64,000 bases of DNA from contig CAYXBA010000015.1 in assembly GCA_964463135.1 (NCBI GenBank), positions 27,608 to 91,607 on the forward strand. The letters run 5' to 3'. The stretch comes from UBA6898 sp964463135 (GTDB lineage: Bacteria > Nitrospirota > Thermodesulfovibrionia > Thermodesulfovibrionales > UBA6898). Position 1 is the stretch's first letter. Each line of letters opens with the position of its first letter. The translations under genes and the position numbers were made by a program. Under the pieces are notes generated by a model. It saw only the letters and a program-made list of their open reading frames with translations. It did no database searches and had not been told where the DNA came from. This document shows, piece by piece, positions 43,333-51,294 of the stretch.

Positions 43333-43480
43333 TTGGGGTGATCTTGGGGTGATCTTGGGGTGATAAACCCTGAAATGCAGTAAAATAGGCATTCTAGCTA
43401 AATTTGGGGTGTAGTTGCAATATAATGCAATAATCTTCAAGTTATTGATAATACGCTGTAATTACGATTTATTTGGGGTG
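43333..43480 (+). repeat. TTGGGGTG iterons (candidate replication origin)
   Basis: Five copies of TTGGGGTG in the same orientation start at 43333, 43344, 43355, 43404 and 43473. The first three are exact 11-bp tandem units (TTGGGGTGATC). They border an A+T-rich segment with long A- and T-runs. Such directly repeated sites beside an unwinding element are how initiator proteins bind phage or plasmid origins. No adjacent replication initiator was identified. Confidence 0.6.
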
Positions 43481-43830
43481 AAGAAAGGCATTTACTACCT
43501 ATAAGTAAGTTTCGACTCTCTATCTTTGTTTTTTTATAACTAACTGTAAACAATAAAAAATATTCAAAATATTCAAAAAAAAAAAATTACTTTGCTAGCC
43601 GCACCTGGAATATTGGCTATAGGGAGTTATACTAATAAAAATACTTATACGATCGCACGAGTTTTTTTTTGTAATTACAAAGGGAGAGTCCCCCCTATAC
43701 TCAATATCCTGGTGACTTGGCCTGAAATCACTTTTTTTTAAGCGTATTTTTCGGAATTGTTAAATAAAATCATTTAGTTACAAAAAAACAACGATAGAGT
43801 TTTTTAGTGCAAATTTGCCTTAGATGGCTA
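43481..43830. other. A+T-rich segment beside the iterons
   Basis: Strongly A+T-rich with A-runs (43572-43587), T-runs and no ORF of note. Suitable as a DNA unwinding element next to the TTGGGGTG repeats. Confidence 0.5.
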
Positions 43831-44143
43831 GTTTAAGCCATCCGTGAGGGGTTGAAAGGGTGTTTTTGATGTATTTTTCTCTATTTTAGGGCAAAAATAG
43901 GTCATTTTTCGGTACATTTTCGAGGACGACGATTTTGCTGTGTACTTTTTATTGGAGGGCAGGGCGAGGGCAGTGATCTGGATCAGGCGAGGTCATTTTT
44001 GGTCGGTTTTAGGTATCAGCGATATTTTGACAGCTACTGGTCCTGGCCGTGATAGGCCCCCCGGCAAAAGGTCAATACCCCGGTATGCATCAGGCATGCT
44101 GCAGGCATAAAAGACAGTACAGCAACATAACTAATTGAAATGA
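43831..44143. other. Non-coding stretch, nothing recognised
   Basis: No ORF with a credible start, no repeat of note. Only short runs such as TTTTTCG and GGTCATTTTT repeated twice. Part of the control region between the two divergent blocks. Confidence 0.5.
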
Positions 44144-44179
44144 TTGAATATTATAGGCCTGATAATATACATTATCAGG
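44144..44179 (+). promoter_or_regulatory. Candidate rightward promoter under a palindrome
   Basis: TTGAAT (44144-44149), 16-bp spacer, TATACA (44166-44171). The -10 box is embedded in CCTGATAAT-ATAC-ATTATCAGG (44158-44179), a perfect 9-bp dyad. A repressor bound here would block polymerase. First reasonable plus-strand promoter upstream of the rightward genes. Confidence 0.5.
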
Positions 44180-44285
44180 GAGAGGCCAACTGGAGCCCAT
44201 CCAGACCCGGAAACGTGCCGACCTTGCGGGCGCAGCTGGCAACGATCCGGCACTGTTTGGTTGTTGTTGCATGTTTTTGAATGTA

Positions 44286-44318
44286 TGCAAAATATTGCAC
44301 ACTATGCAAAAATTTGCA
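44286..44318. promoter_or_regulatory. Tandem TGCAA-N4-TTGCA operators
   Basis: Two dyads: 44286-44299 and 44305-44318, starts 19 bp apart. The second extends to a 22-bp palindrome (ACTATGCAAA-AA-TTTGCATAGT, 44301-44322). Close spacing on the DNA helix suggests cooperative binding of a dimeric phage repressor. Confidence 0.6.
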
Positions 44319-44350
44319 TAGTCATCAGGTACAGTGCCGAACCATGACGA

Positions 44351-44462
44351 CCACCACAAGATGTAGTGTTATAGAATCAGCACCACCACAAGATGTAGTG
44401 CTGCCACCACAGCAACCACAACATATAGTATACAACCCCATGCCAACCACAATATATAGTAT
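44351..44462 (+). repeat. Four direct repeats, CCACAAgATgTAGTg type
   Basis: CCACCACAAGATGTAGTG occurs exactly at 44351-44368 and 44383-44400. Related AACCACAACATATAGTAT (44414-44431) and AACCACAATATATAGTAT (44445-44462) follow. Probably binding sites for a phage protein. Nearby plus-strand ORFs are Pro-rich and unlikely to be genes. Confidence 0.6.
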
Positions 44463-45166
44463 CACCACCCCCAGCGCAAACCCCATGCCACCCCCGCCAC
44501 AACTCCCAAGACAGCTGACAAAACATGGCAAACCACCATAAAACGCCATCCCATAACCTATTGATATTAAACAATAAAAATCACTACTGCCAAACAATGG
44601 CAGGCTATGACACCTTTTGTCATTTCAGGGCTCCAACGCCACCATAAACCCCATGCCAGCCCCTATTAATAATTCTTATGCCGCTATAACACGTTGATAA
44701 TAAAGCATTATTTATTTTATTTATACCCTAAAAAAACAACCAAACACTGGCACGCTGGCAGGCACATTGCATATATAACAATAGAAATACAGCAGCACCG
44801 CCGGAGAGCACCCCGGCAGCAGCACCGCTCAAGCTCTTTGACAACATATAGGACACCACCCACCCGGCAGCATGTAGGGCAGGCACACACCACGCGAGAC
44901 CACCCCCGCAGATAAAGGGGAGCAGCAGGCAGCGGGGAGCCAACGACCGAGCAGGCACCGCCGGCAGTGCTCAGGCACATAACACAGGGGAGGCAGCAGC
45001 CGCCACGCCCAGCAACCGCGACGGCAGCACGACAACACAACAAGACACCACTGAATTATATAGACTCATTCAGGGCTTGACGTTATGAGCGCGAGCCCTG
45101 AAATGTATCTATACCATTCAGGGCACCCGGCCCCCGTCATAGGCAGGGAGAAAGAGAGCACAGACC
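44463..45166. other. Control region, A/C-rich; no gene supported
   Basis: Contains CTGCCAaacaaTGGCAGG-type dyads near 44586, several CAGCACCGC-like fragments and, at 45069-45124, three TTCAGGGC motifs (two inverted). TTGACG (45077) has no -10 at suitable distance. ORFs here are Cys- or Arg-rich by base bias and lack ribosome sites. Confidence 0.55.
45069..45124 (+). promoter_or_regulatory. Three TTCAGGGC motifs upstream of the first rightward gene
   Basis: TTCAGGGC at 45069-45076 and 45117-45124, inverted copy GCCCTGAA at 45095-45102. The first pair can form a hairpin. Position 40-100 bp before the first ORF suggests an operator or leader element. Confidence 0.5.
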
Positions 45167-45367
45167 ATGAAAAAAATGTCAATAACCAAGATGTTAAAAG
45201 AAGTAAACAGCATTCACGGCAAGAAGGACAGTTTTGAAGTAACCGTTAATTTTTGCCCCGCATGCGGGAAGCGCAGCATTAAAAGCTACGACGCCGACAC
45301 CTTGACATATGTTTTTGCATGTTGTGACGGCAGATATACCGGAGAGATTACCGAGCGGAAAGGATAA
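45167..45367 (+). CDS. Small zinc-ribbon protein
   Basis: A 66-residue protein: MKKMSITKMLKEVNSIHGKK, then VNFCPACGKRSI and FACCDGRY, a zinc ribbon. First gene of the rightward block; its leader carries CAGACCATG. May act early as a host-takeover or regulatory factor. Confidence 0.6.
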   Translation: MKKMSITKMLKEVNSIHGKKDSFEVTVNFCPACGKRSIKSYDADTLTYVFACCDGRYTGEITERKG

Positions 45368-45371
45368 CACC

Positions 45372-45506
45372 ATGACCGAACCCGCCGCAGGCATCACACT
45401 ATTGATCATAATCGCCGCCCTTATCCCTTTATACGCGATCCCTGTAATCGGGACAATAAACATAATCAGAGATTATCTTAAAACCCGGAAGGAGCCCACG
45501 AAATGA
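45372..45506 (+). CDS. 44-residue membrane peptide
   Basis: The start is ATG 45372 (MTEPAAGITLLIIIAALIPL) with AAAGGAT upstream. A single membrane helix and a short basic tail (RDYLKTRKEPTK). Four-base overlap with the next gene. Confidence 0.6.
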   Translation: MTEPAAGITLLIIIAALIPLYAIPVIGTINIIRDYLKTRKEPTK

Positions 45507-45682
45507 CAACCACAGACCGCCACCCCATACCCGAGCACACGCCTGACACCACTTATATTATTTTCCGGGCAAACGGCAGAGAATACACCGCCCACGGCAC
45601 AGAGATTGACCGCCTCATATCTCAGGTAATGACCGGAAAAATACCGCCTCTTGATATCACAGAGCAGTATATTTGCAGATAG
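45503..45682 (+). CDS. 59-residue hypothetical protein
   Basis: ATG 45503 overlaps the upstream TGA (ATGA) with AAGGAGC before it. MTTTDRHPIPEHTPDTTYII, beta-rich, ends QYICR. Codon pattern (C- and A-ending codons) matches its neighbours. Function unknown. Confidence 0.6.
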   Translation: MTTTDRHPIPEHTPDTTYIIFRANGREYTAHGTEIDRLISQVMTGKIPPLDITEQYICR

Positions 45683-45754
45683 AAACCAGCCCCCAACGGC
45701 AGGCACGCAGCAAGCCAGGCCCACAAAATAAAACCACAAGGAGACCCACAGACC

Positions 45755-46069
45755 ATGACGACAGCAACGCCAACCCTTGACCGTACATCAAAAATAACCA
45801 CACCAGCCGAGTTTAAGGCATGGGCCGAGACCGTAAACACCCCACAGGCCAACAACTTTATGTGCGACCTGCAGGACATTTACGCCAGATCAAACCCGGA
45901 AACGATCCGCCAGATATTCACCGCACCCGAGCACCGCGCCGACCGCAGGCTCTTAACCTTTGCAGTTTATAAAGCCATGGGAGAGCAGACGCAGACCGCG
46001 AACACGCCGCCCGCAGCGCAGAGATCACCCGCAAGGAAAACACATACCAGAACAGCCGCCGCGCAATAA
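45755..46069 (+). CDS. Hypothetical protein, C-terminus in doubt (frame change?)
   Basis: A 104-residue ORF with AAGGAGACCC leader. TPAEFKAWAETVNTPQANNF and IRQIFTAPEHRADRRLLTFA look coding, but the last 25 residues (Pro/Arg/Thr-rich) do not. Reading the third frame gives AEITRKENTYQNSRRA there and the next ORF continues as a coiled coil. Two lost bases would make one gene of about 160 residues. Confidence 0.55.
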   Translation: MTTATPTLDRTSKITTPAEFKAWAETVNTPQANNFMCDLQDIYARSNPETIRQIFTAPEHRADRRLLTFAVYKAMGEQTQTANTPPAAQRSPARKTHTRTAAAQ

Positions 46070-46247
46070 TAGGAAGATCCGCGAGCTTGAGCAGAGAGCA
46101 GAGACAGCAGAGCGCAACGCCGCCGCCGACCGCGCCCGGATGCAGGAATACCACGCCGACAAATGCACCGCGCAACGCCGCGCAGCTACAGCAGAAGCCG
46201 ACGCCGAGAAATACCGGCAGCTCAGAAACCTACTCAGGGAGGCATAG
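45960..46247 (+). CDS. Coiled-coil protein, true start unclear
   Basis: The frame from about 46065 (NNRKIRELEQRAETAERN to KYRQLRNLLREA) is clearly coding coiled coil; before that it is out-of-frame sequence of the previous gene. No start codon stands near 46065 in this frame. Best read as the 3' part of the gene beginning at 45755. Function unknown. Confidence 0.5.
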   Translation: MQFIKPWESRRRPRTRRPQRRDHPQGKHIPEQPPRNNRKIRELEQRAETAERNAAADRARMQEYHADKCTAQRRAATAEADAEKYRQLRNLLREA

Positions 46248-46248
46248 C

Positions 46249-46422
46249 ATGATACAAATATCTTTAGGCCTTGCTCTCATGTTGGCAATTGCCGCCGCCA
46301 TGGGAGCAATGACAGCATTGGAGGCAATAGCAGACCACGACCACGCAACACAGGAGCAGGCCCGGCAGAGAGCCAGAGCCCGCAGAGACAGAGCAGCAGA
46401 AAATAAAACCCACAGGAGATAA
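46249..46422 (+). CDS. 57-residue membrane protein
   Basis: ATG 46249 (MIQISLGLALMLAIAAAMGA) follows AGGGAGG. One membrane helix, then a charged Arg-rich tail (QEQARQRARARRDRAAENKT). Function unknown. Confidence 0.6.
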   Translation: MIQISLGLALMLAIAAAMGAMTALEAIADHDHATQEQARQRARARRDRAAENKTHRR

Positions 46423-46427
46423 ACAAA

Positions 46428-46577
46428 ATGAAAATAATATTTAATTTTGAGGCCCGCCCCATTTGCATTTATGACGTTGACGGCACAACACGCGACGAGA
46501 TACAGGCAACCCGTGAATTATTAGCATATGAGCGAGGCACCACCCCCGACATGATCACCGTGGAGGTTAAAGGATGA
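46428..46577 (+). CDS. 49-residue hypothetical protein
   Basis: Starts MKIIFNFEARPICIYDVDGT after AGGAGATAA; ends ITVEVKG. Overlaps the next ATG (ATGA). Function unknown. Confidence 0.6.
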   Translation: MKIIFNFEARPICIYDVDGTTRDEIQATRELLAYERGTTPDMITVEVKG

Positions 46578-47002
46578 CCCCCGCCGAACTCGCAGCCCTA
46601 GCACCCGGCGACCGCATAACCTACAACGACGGCAGGCCAGGACATACAGCAGCCCGCGCCGTCGTGCTGGAGGCAGCCACGGATTTTATAACCGTACAAT
46701 TTAAAGACAGAGCCGACACCACCGTTATTTCCTGCCATAACCCGGCATGGACAAACCACTTAACCAAGGAGACCCCCGACATGATGACCAACAAAGAACG
46801 CATAGAGGCAACAATAAAACAGCAGACCACAGGCGACGACGTACAGGCCATAGTAATATCATTTTTAACTGCAATCGGCAGGCTTGACCTTGCAGATACA
46901 AGCTTTGATGAGGCAGCCGCCTACATAAGAGAGAGCAACCCCGAGGCAGCCGACATAATGGACGCCGCCGCCGACCGCTGGACAGAACTGGAGGGCAATT
47001 AA
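46574..47002 (+). CDS. Hypothetical protein, possible fusion of two small genes
   Basis: A 142-residue protein. The N-terminal 60 residues (TPAELAALAPGDRITYNDGR, beta-rich) are joined to a helical part beginning at an internal ATG pair with AAGGAGACC before it. The inner ribosome site suggests two former genes now fused by a lost stop, or an internal start. Function unknown. Confidence 0.55.
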   Translation: MTPAELAALAPGDRITYNDGRPGHTAARAVVLEAATDFITVQFKDRADTTVISCHNPAWTNHLTKETPDMMTNKERIEATIKQQTTGDDVQAIVISFLTAIGRLDLADTSFDEAAAYIRESNPEAADIMDAAADRWTELEGN

Positions 47003-49678
47003 ATGGCAAAGACATGGACAATTAAAACAGGCAGGAAGACACCAACCGGAGACCCCGAAACCTTGACAGTTAAGGCCTTGAAAGCTGACGTTGAACAGTT
47101 AACCCGCGCCATAAAAGATATGATAGCCACAGCGCAGCATAAACGCGAATTAAGGGGAACTATCGGAGACCAGCACAGCGAAAGCACAGGAGGATACCAT
47201 ATATACACGCCCTTCAGTTTTAACACCATAGCCGACCCCGCCGGATATCAGCGCGATGTCGACTTATTCTTTCACAGCCTGCAGGCATGGACACCCGAGC
47301 CCGGCACGGCTCCGCAGTATCGCACGATCACCGCCGAGCAGATACCCGGCATAATCGCCCAGGCAGCCGCAATATTTAATAAGCACATGCCCGTTGAAGA
47401 TCTCCGCACGACCCCGGAACAGCAGGCACAGGAGCAGGCCGAGCGCGCAGCCACGAGAGCCCGCAACGAAGCCGCAGCCGCCGAACGCACCCGGCAGCAG
47501 GAAGCCGAAGCCGCCGCGATCCGACACGCCGAGGAATTCAAATTTTTAACACCTATGACCGCGACCCCCGGCAAATCAGCACACGCCGCAGGAGCCGCAA
47601 ACCTTAAGACCGAGTTAACCCGCACGTTTCCGGGAGTAGCTTTTAAAGTCGTTTCCAGTTCTTTTTCTATGGGCGATGATATCCGCGCCAGCTGGACAGA
47701 CGGCCCCACAGGCGAAGCAGTACGCCCTATTATTAACCGGTATCAGGAAGGCTCATTCGACGGCATGACCGACAGCTACACATATACCCACAGCGCATTT
47801 ATTGACCGTTTTGGAGGTGCTAAGTATACATTCGGCGAGCGCAGCGAGAGCAAGGCCCTGATTATTAAAGCAGCTGCAGAACTCGGGCACGATATCTCAG
47901 ACGCCCCAGAGACAGCAACCCCCGGCGATGGACTATATACTTTTATTTCCGGGAGATACGACCGCGACACCACACAGGAGATATACCGCCACGCCCGCAG
48001 CATGGACGCAACACCGAGCCCGGAGGCACCGAGCCCGCAGCAGGCCCAGGACGACGCAGGCACACCCGCGCCCGGCAGATACGGCGCGACGATGACCCGC
48101 AACGCCGAGAAAAACGGAATAGAAATAAAATTCACCTCCAAGCCCGACACCGCCACCCTTGACACATTGAAAGCGAGCGGCTACCGCTGGAGTAAGTTCC
48201 AAAAATTATGGTATGCAAAGGAGAGCAGCCGCACCACAGAGACAGCGCGGAAGATATGCGGGCACACTCAGACGCCGGCAACCGAGCAGGAGCCCGGAGC
48301 AGCACCGACAGCACCAGCACGCCGCCAGCCCTTGACCATGACCGGAAAAAGCCATTTTAACAGCTTTACTGCTATTCAGATAGCAGGCATAACCGCCGAG
48401 TTATCCCGCAACCAATACGACGAGAACGGCTATATCATCATGATTGACACAATAGCGAAATCCGAACGCATGCAGAAATGGAACCGTTGCAGTATCAGCA
48501 CCGGAGCGGCCGCCGACGACGTATATTTAAACGCATACGCAGCAGACGGAAGAATTAGTTATTTTACCCTTGACGCACCCGCGCAGCTACTAACCGCGCC
48601 CCGGAAATCAAAGACCGATATGCTAGACGTATTCACACCGGAGCAGGCCCGGCAGCTGATAGAGAACAAGTTAAAAAAGCAGCTCCGCATAATTACCGAG
48701 CAGGAGCACGACGCAGAACGCGACCGCATACACACAGAGGCAGGATATACACCGCCAGTACAACAGGAAGGCACCGCACAGGCCCAGGCCCCAGAGACCG
48801 ACCCGGAGACCATACAGGCAACCGCCGCAGCCCTACGCGCAGAACTGGACAGCACCCCGGAGGAAGCCGACGACCCCGACGCCTACAGGCCCGAGCATTG
48901 CACAGCTACAACGTGCAAGGACTGCAGCATCATAGAGGCAGAATGCCCAGGCAGGCCCGCCCGGAAGGACGACGAGCCCACACCCGCGCAGGAGACAGCC
49001 CCGGAACCCTGTATATCTTGCGGGACAGAGACGACAGAGACAGACGAGAACGCCCGCGCCATATGCCCGGCATGCTACCGCGAGAACGAACAGAAGAAGG
49101 CAGACTTTGAAGCCGACCACGCCCCGGAGCCCGAAGCCGCACCAGAGACCACGACCGAAGCCGAGCAGGACGCCGCCCACCTCGCGGCATATATCGCAAC
49201 ACTACAGCAGCGCGACACCTATAGACCCGGCCCCACAGACACGCGCGGCCCCATACCGGAGACCACAGCAGCGACCCTGTTTTATATCTCAGGGAGATAC
49301 GAGCCCGGCGAGGTTTTAGGATGGACTTACAGCACGACTTTTAATAAATGGCGTGCACTTGTTATTTTTTCAGACGGCAGCCGCACCATTACAGACCCGC
49401 AGGAGACCCGGAAGTCATGCGCCCCGACGTGCAAGGAGTGCAGCGCAGACAGGCAGGCGCATTGTATGCCATGGAAAACACCAGCCCCGGCAATCAAGAG
49501 ATTTATAGATTGTGACGCATGCGGCAAGCCGATTGACGACGACAACGCCACAGATCAAATATTGTGCTATACCTGCAGGCCCGTTAAAATCGCAGGCGCA
49601 GCAACCACACCCGAGCCCCGGCAGCCCGCCGCCGCCAGAGCCAGGCAGCAGACACCCGCGCAGATATCCCTATTCTAG
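47003..49678 (+). CDS. Polyvalent protein with LPD29-like domain and clamp-binding end
   Basis: An 891-residue protein. Residues about 178-290 (FKVVSSSFSMGDDIRASWTD, then GSFDGMTDSYTYTHSAFIDR) match the LPD29-type polyvalent domain. Around 372-410, GIEIKFTSKPDTATLDTLKA plus SGYRWSKFQKLWYAKES is another recurrent polyvalent/primase-associated unit. The C-terminal third has several Cys clusters (CISCGTE, CPACYRE, CDACGKPI). It ends QISLF, a sliding-clamp-type motif. Such proteins are delivered or expressed early by phages and conjugative elements. Exact activity unknown. Confidence 0.7.
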   Translation: MAKTWTIKTGRKTPTGDPETLTVKALKADVEQLTRAIKDMIATAQHKRELRGTIGDQHSESTGGYHIYTPFSFNTIADPAGYQRDVDLFFHSLQAWTPEPGTAPQYRTITAEQIPGIIAQAAAIFNKHMPVEDLRTTPEQQAQEQAERAATRARNEAAAAERTRQQEAEAAAIRHAEEFKFLTPMTATPGKSAHAAGAANLKTELTRTFPGVAFKVVSSSFSMGDDIRASWTDGPTGEAVRPIINRYQEGSFDGMTDSYTYTHSAFIDRFGGAKYTFGERSESKALIIKAAAELGHDISDAPETATPGDGLYTFISGRYDRDTTQEIYRHARSMDATPSPEAPSPQQAQDDAGTPAPGRYGATMTRNAEKNGIEIKFTSKPDTATLDTLKASGYRWSKFQKLWYAKESSRTTETARKICGHTQTPATEQEPGAAPTAPARRQPLTMTGKSHFNSFTAIQIAGITAELSRNQYDENGYIIMIDTIAKSERMQKWNRCSISTGAAADDVYLNAYAADGRISYFTLDAPAQLLTAPRKSKTDMLDVFTPEQARQLIENKLKKQLRIITEQEHDAERDRIHTEAGYTPPVQQEGTAQAQAPETDPETIQATAAALRAELDSTPEEADDPDAYRPEHCTATTCKDCSIIEAECPGRPARKDDEPTPAQETAPEPCISCGTETTETDENARAICPACYRENEQKKADFEADHAPEPEAAPETTTEAEQDAAHLAAYIATLQQRDTYRPGPTDTRGPIPETTAATLFYISGRYEPGEVLGWTYSTTFNKWRALVIFSDGSRTITDPQETRKSCAPTCKECSADRQAHCMPWKTPAPAIKRFIDCDACGKPIDDDNATDQILCYTCRPVKIAGAATTPEPRQPAAARARQQTPAQISLF

Positions 49679-49744
49679 GGACACAGACCGCGCCGAGCTC
49701 CCCGGTCCCAGATCACCGGCGACCGGGAGCGCACCAATTAACAG

Positions 49745-49758
49745 ACCTGTTTACAGGT
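49745..49758 (+). other. ACCTGTTTACAGGT palindrome before a small gene
   Basis: A 14-bp palindrome in the leader of the 49-residue gene; related copies at 60008-60021 and 60566-60579. See findings. Confidence 0.55.
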
Positions 49759-49781
49759 TTTACGAATTCACAGGAGGAATA

Positions 49782-49931
49782 ATGCATATAATCCATATCG
49801 ACGGAAAACGCCATAGCGCATGGACGACCAGGAAAGAAGCACGCCAGCACGCCGCGACGATCAAAGGCCCGCACAAGATAACGATATGCCGAGACCGCAC
49901 TGTTGCTGTTGCCAACGGCACGATATTTTAA
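49782..49931 (+). CDS. 49-residue hypothetical protein
   Basis: AGGAGG precedes ATG 49782 (MHIIHIDGKRHSAWTTRKEA). A small beta/helix protein ending VAVANGTIF. The longer frame upstream (49512) is part of the overlapping polyvalent gene. Function unknown. Confidence 0.65.
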   Translation: MHIIHIDGKRHSAWTTRKEARQHAATIKGPHKITICRDRTVAVANGTIF

Positions 49932-49954
49932 GGACCTGAAAGGAGATAACAGAA

Positions 49955-50683
49955 ATGACAACAGACAAACGCACCGCCATAATTGAGAAGATCAAAAAAT
50001 TACTTGCCCTCAGTACCAGCAGCAACGAGCACGAAGCCGCAGCCGCCGCCGAGAAAGCCCGTCAGTTACTGGAGGCCTACGACCTTGAAGCAGTGGACCT
50101 GCAGGAGCAGCCCGAGAGCGTACACGAACACTGCCACGATCAGAGATACTGCACATTACCGACTTGGTTGTCGGACCTTGCCTATGTTGCTGCAGAACAT
50201 TTCAGCTGTAAATATTTGATCCATAAAAACCACTCAGGCCCAGGCAGCATCATTGCATTTATCGGCACGCCGACGGATACCGCAATAGCTGATTATGTTT
50301 TTATGTTCCTGCAGCGCACCATTGACCGGATAGCAGCCAACACGCCGACACCGCCAGGCATGAACACCCGCCGCTTCAGGGACAGCTTTAAAATCGGCGC
50401 AGTGCACGGGATACGTGAAAAACTGCAGAGCATCAGAGCCGCCAGCCAGCACCGGACCGAGAACAGAGTTCAGACCCATGCCGCAACAGGCCGCGACCTT
50501 GTATTAATCAAACGCGATGCAGTGGAGATATACACGCGCAATAAATACCCCAGAATCCGCAAACAGAGCGGCAGCCAGGCAAGGCCGGACAGCTCCAGCT
50601 ACCACGCCGGAGCAGCAGCAGGCCGCGATATCTCAATAAACCCGGCAGTCAACCAGCACGCAGGCGCGAAGGCGATAGCATGA
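49955..50683 (+). CDS. DUF2786-type protein
   Basis: A 242-residue protein. Residues 8-45 (IIEKIKKLLALSTSSNEHEA, then AAAEKARQLLEAYDLEAVDL) are the DUF2786 signature. The rest includes WLSDLAYVAAEHFSCKYLIH and AIADYVFMFLQRTI, as in its usual partner domain. Widespread in phages and mobile elements; role unknown. Leader GACCTGAAAGGAGAT. Confidence 0.8.
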   Translation: MTTDKRTAIIEKIKKLLALSTSSNEHEAAAAAEKARQLLEAYDLEAVDLQEQPESVHEHCHDQRYCTLPTWLSDLAYVAAEHFSCKYLIHKNHSGPGSIIAFIGTPTDTAIADYVFMFLQRTIDRIAANTPTPPGMNTRRFRDSFKIGAVHGIREKLQSIRAASQHRTENRVQTHAATGRDLVLIKRDAVEIYTRNKYPRIRKQSGSQARPDSSSYHAGAAAGRDISINPAVNQHAGAKAIA

Positions 50684-50892
50684 AAAAATATACCCTATCA
50701 TTTGCCGACTCAACAAAACACACGCCCGAGCACCCAGAACGCACAGCACGCCGCAGCGCAGGCGGAGACGGAAGCCTTAATTTTGACGTTATATATCAGG
50801 TATGGCCCAACAGAGCCGCCATGCTAAAAACTATCATGATTCAGGGAGAGGCACACGCCCCCCGCTCAACAGACTGGAGGCAATGCCAATGA
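50680..50892 (+). CDS. Hypothetical protein
   Basis: A 70-residue protein starting MKKYTLSFADSTKHTPEHPE, with ATGA overlap with the DUF2786 gene. Its end overlaps the next ATG. Function unknown. Confidence 0.55.
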   Translation: MKKYTLSFADSTKHTPEHPERTARRSAGGDGSLNFDVIYQVWPNRAAMLKTIMIQGEAHAPRSTDWRQCQ

Positions 50893-51083
50893 TAAACCGC
50901 GACGACTACGCAGGCAGGTCCTGCAGTATTATCATTGACGGCAAGAAATACCCGGCCCGGATTATCGGCAGCAGATGCCGGTTTATGAATGTTGCAGCGA
51001 CCGTTGCACCATTCACCGCCGCCGAGTACAGCGACGCCGCCATAAAAAGAGTTATGGACACCGACCAGACTTTTAAATATTGA
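50889..51083 (+). CDS. Hypothetical protein
   Basis: Of two ATGs, 50889 is chosen because GGAGG is eight bases upstream and it overlaps the stop (ATGA). 64 residues: MINRDDYAGRSCSIIIDGKK, beta-rich. Function unknown. Confidence 0.6.
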   Translation: MINRDDYAGRSCSIIIDGKKYPARIIGSRCRFMNVAATVAPFTAAEYSDAAIKRVMDTDQTFKY

Positions 51084-51103
51084 CCTGAAAGGAGATTTTT
51101 GAA

Positions 51104-51292
51104 ATGGCAAACAAGCAGGAGAAAGCCGAAGCGTTAGGATTTAATACAGTGCAGGAAATGGCAGAGCACCAGAAATGGATTGCAGGCAGAGCAAAAATAA
51201 ATGCTCAGATCAGAACGCGAGCGCAGCAGGCCCGCGCCAGAGGCAGCAAGGTTTTTGACTTCAGAAACATTGACCTGAAAGGAGATAATTGA
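51104..51292 (+). CDS. 62-residue basic hypothetical protein
   Basis: Starts MANKQEKAEALGFNTVQEMA after GACCTGAAAGGAGAT. The last codons (NIDLKGDN) are formed by the next copy of the same leader, so the coding end and the next ribosome site overlap. Function unknown. Confidence 0.6.
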   Translation: MANKQEKAEALGFNTVQEMAEHQKWIAGRAKINAQIRTRAQQARARGSKVFDFRNIDLKGDN

Positions 51293-51294
51293 AA

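Noticed and set aside
44281..44541. Plus-strand Pro/Thr-rich ORF over the direct repeats
   Set aside because: Encodes the repeats themselves, has no ribosome site, and overlaps operator-like dyads.
44717..45043. Minus-strand 108-residue Cys-rich ORF in the control region
   Set aside because: No ribosome site; composition is the complement of an A/C-rich strand; no domain pattern.
45077..45110. Early promoter TTGACG with TATCTA
   Set aside because: Spacer is 23 bp, too long for a sigma70-type promoter.
49512..49781. N-terminal extension of the 49-residue gene
   Set aside because: Lies in the overlapping polyvalent gene frame; a good AGGAGG exists only at the internal ATG 49782.
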